DNA of 30,726 bases from the NCBI GenBank assembly GCA_001953115.1, contig LSSL01001467.1:1-30726 (forward strand), given 5' to 3'. The position numbers were made by a program, and so were the translations under genes. Origin of the DNA: Smittium mucronatum (lineage: Eukaryota; Kickxellomycota; Harpellomycetes; Harpellales; Legeriomycetaceae). Under the pieces are notes generated by a model. It saw nothing but the letters and a program-made list of their open reading frames with translations, was not told the DNA's origin and made no database searches. Positions 28,688-30,726 of this stretch are shown here, one piece after another (the stretch's first letter is position 1; each line of letters starts with the position of its first letter).

Positions 28688-30545
28688 TCAGCCGATCGTC
28701 TCGTTTCGCTGACTATCCCATCGATAGCAATTTAATTCGATGTAGTCGACATTTCCTGGCACATCAATTTTGTACAAGGGCCAACCTTTTTTAAAATTTT
28801 CGACTAAAAATTTCATATTTAATAATCGCTGAACGGTCCGGAAGGTCCCCACTCGCATTTTCCCGATGTCCTGGAGGCCAAGTTTCAGGTCAGGGTACAG
28901 CAGTTGAAGATTCATCCAGTTTCATTTTCCGCCGATTTTCCGATCCACCTTCCACTGGTGGATTTTAGACCTGTTATTTTTATTTTTCCTGTCGACTATG
29001 GTGATGGTTGTTTCATCTTTTGAATTTTGAACACAAATTTTTTTTATTCATCTTGCACATCCGGTCACCCAGGTGGCCATTCTGGCATTGATGGGCGACT
29101 TGATGAGATCAGCTATCCAAGTTTTTAAAGTTGGCTATTTGTGATATGCCCACTCTCGAGCAGTGCTGGTTTTTAAGAAGACATATTTTATCCCCAGCTC
29201 GGCTCTGATCCGCTCCATGGCGGCAGACTTACCAACATTGGCAATCAGTCTGATCGCTTTGTCGATTTCGGCCTGGATTGGCTTGACTCTGGCTTCGCTC
29301 ATGCCAAAGGTCTCTCCTCCGTAACAGCCAATAGGCATCAGAACCGAATTTATGAATTTAATTTTTAGGCATACAGGTACGTCACTACGTTTCAAGAAGC
29401 TATAAGCAGATTAGAATGCCTTTCTGGCTTTTGATTTGTTGTTTTTGATGGTCCCAGACACGTCCCATTTATAGTTCATAATACAGTCCAAATATGTGTA
29501 CTGACCAGTTTTTGGGATATTTTGGTCTTGCAATATCAGATAGTACGATTGGAGACCGGCGACATTAATCTAACCGCACTTGGATGCATTCACGTTCATT
29601 TCATATGTGTTCGATATATCAGTAATTTGATTTAAATGCTATTTGCATATCAGCCTCTGATTCTGCCAATAGGACGGCGTCGTCGGCAAAAAGCAGCCCA
29701 GGTATTCTAGAGGTGATTCCAGGGAAACGTACACCAATAATGCGTTTGAAAAGATCTTTAATATAAAAATAGAAGAGTATTGGCGAATCTGGGCAGCCTT
29801 GTTGTAGTCCACACATATAGTCAGTAGTTTTAGATACAGAATATCCTATCCTAACAGCTATTTCATGGGATCTATGCAGACCTCAGATAGCGTTGAATAA
29901 CTTTCCTCCGATCCCAATGGCTTTCATTCTGTACAGCAGTGCTATGTGGGGCGCTCAGTCTTGGGCTTTTTTATAATCGATATAGCATATGTAGTTTTTT
30001 ATTTAGATTCGTCGTCAAATTTTGTAAAGGGTGGTTGTCTGAGCAGCGATCTCTTCGAAATTTCGGAATCCAGCCTGTTATTTGACTAAAATTTCATATT
30101 TTTTATCGATATGGCCCACATTTTTAGCCTTTATTATAGATAATAGTTTCGAAAGAGTTGGAATCAGTGAAATTCCCAGATAATTATCGGGGAACCTCAT
30201 ATCAAACTTTTTGGATTGGAACTAATATACTAGTATCTATATTAGTCAGCATTTCCCCAGAGTCTTACATTAAATTGATAATTTTGAAATAATTTTTGAC
30301 ATTTTTGACTCGGGAACTTTCTCTGAAACCAAAAGTTTCCATACCTCAATAGGCACCCCATTAGCGCCTAGGGTCTTTGTATTTGGTGTATCATATAGCG
30401 CTGTAGTAATATCAGTCCATCTGATATTATAGTCGCACTCTGAGAAGTATTCACAATCGGTGATAATCAATTATTCACAAATATTAGTACTGAGGCTATC
30501 CCCATTAGTTTCATTGGCTAAATCACCGAAATATTATTCAAAATT
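28688..30545 (-). pseudogene. LINE reverse transcriptase (ORF2-like), broken
   Basis: Blocks read in order on the minus strand. YFGDLANETNGDS (about 30490-30530) comes first. TKTLGANGVPIEVWKLL (30325-30380) is the usual pre-RT motif. NYLGISLIPTLSKLL (about 30140-30195) and QAGFR follow. YIDYKKA is motif A with its Asp (about 29965-29988). CGLQQGCPDSPILFYFYIKD (29757-29816) and GLLFADDAVLLAES (29655-29700) carry the catalytic Asp pair. VCLKIKFINSVLMPIGCYGG (29313-29372) is the usual thumb segment. The end, ELNCYRWDSQRNETIG (28688-28735), recalls the HxxxxC..W..R tail of LINE proteins, but its Cys/His residues are mostly lost. Several frames and stops break it. The RT family is certain; the clade is not determined. 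Confidence 0.85.
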
Positions 30546-30571
30546 TCAAGCTTTTTAATTTTTAAGTATTT

Positions 30572-30726
30572 TATTTTGTACCACAGAATTTGATTTTAAG
30601 ATAACGTCATTAAAAACAATACTAAAAAAATATGAAAAAAATAAAAAGACGTGTAGAAAATACTATTATCCTAACTACAATAAGCTTTTCTGTAGGACTA
30701 CCGGCTGCGTACCTACGGGAAAATGG
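30572..30726 (-). mobile_element. Tail of another LINE-family copy, cut by the window edge
   Basis: From TTTTGTACCACAGAATTTG onward this matches the 12888 copy for at least 150 bp with frequent substitutions, including the exactly shared GCTGCGTACCT block near 30705. The tail is interrupted (TATTTTATTTTG). The C-run expected about 180 bp in would fall just outside the window. It is older than the 12888 copy, which has a clean tail. Confidence 0.75.

Larger units (their letters stand above)
28402..30560 (-). mobile_element. 5'-truncated LINE (non-LTR retrotransposon)
   Basis: On the minus strand this runs from inside a reverse-transcriptase coding region (about 30545) through the C-terminal domain to 28688. 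A 3' UTR with a G-run (C9 at 28586-28594 on plus) follows, and it ends at a T8 run (28402-28409), the poly-A tail. It lacks any endonuclease domain, as expected of 5' truncation. T-run, about 184 bp and C-run is the same layout as the copies at 7019 and 12888. Its upstream edge lies about 12-25 bp from the tail of another copy. Confidence 0.8.

Noticed and set aside
1..30726. Possibility that TGA encodes Trp (alternative code), because two Ty3 stops fall at Trp
   Set aside because: Other stops in the same element fall at Arg and Gln positions, and the intact HECT gene reads normally with TGG for Trp and ends in TGA.

Overview
The window looks like a repeat-choked, strongly AT-rich piece of a eukaryotic nuclear genome. 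It holds one convincing intact gene. This is an uninterrupted 1174-codon HECT-type E3 ubiquitin ligase (8161-11685, +) with an N-terminal AZUL-like zinc finger and a UBE3A-type C-terminus. Everything else that can be recognised is transposable-element material, nearly all of it broken. The organism cannot be fixed from this sequence. An intronless 3.5-kb gene, extreme AT bias and mixed LINE, Ty3, MULE and Harbinger remnants would fit a large-genome microsporidian or another AT-rich parasitic eukaryote, but that is inference only.

Layout. Positions 56-1112 (+) hold a decayed PIF/Harbinger (HARBI1-like) transposase. Positions 4545-6055 (-) hold a decayed Mutator-like (MULE) transposase with a FLYWCH-like N-terminal part and a SWIM-like C-terminal remnant. 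From 7019 to 7764 there are tail fragments of a non-LTR retrotransposon family, upstream of the HECT gene. Positions 12874-14207 hold a minus-strand retroposon of the same family, bounded by a perfect 13-bp target-site duplication. It is interrupted by a 484-N gap whose two edges carry the same 189 bp, so the assembly is probably wrong there. Positions 14945-15005 hold a tiny (about 40 bp) insertion of the same family's 3' end. Positions 16388-21775 hold a Ty3/gypsy element with two diverged LTRs and a gag-protease-RT-RNaseH-integrase order, full of stops and frameshifts. A second, older Ty3/gypsy copy lies directly downstream (about 22080-25887). Positions 28402-30560 (-) hold a 5'-truncated LINE with reverse-transcriptase motifs, and another family tail begins at 30572.

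The most useful observations are linked. The dispersed repeat tails at about 7.0, 12.9 and 28.4 kb share one architecture: a run of T (poly-A tail on the minus strand), then about 170-185 bp, then a run of 8-10 C. In the sense transcript this is a long G-run, a candidate quadruplex in the LINE 3' UTR. Two minimal insertions (7719-7756 and 14955-14995) carry only the last 25-30 nt of such a tail, each flanked by short direct repeats. In the first Ty3 element, seven stop codons that can be aligned to family motifs are all explained by a single G:C to A:T change, which suggests deamination-type decay.

No tRNA, rRNA, CRISPR or bacterial-style operon was seen. Long AT-rich stretches (1113-4544, 6056-7018, 11704-12873, 14208-16387, 25888-28401) show no gene that I can support.
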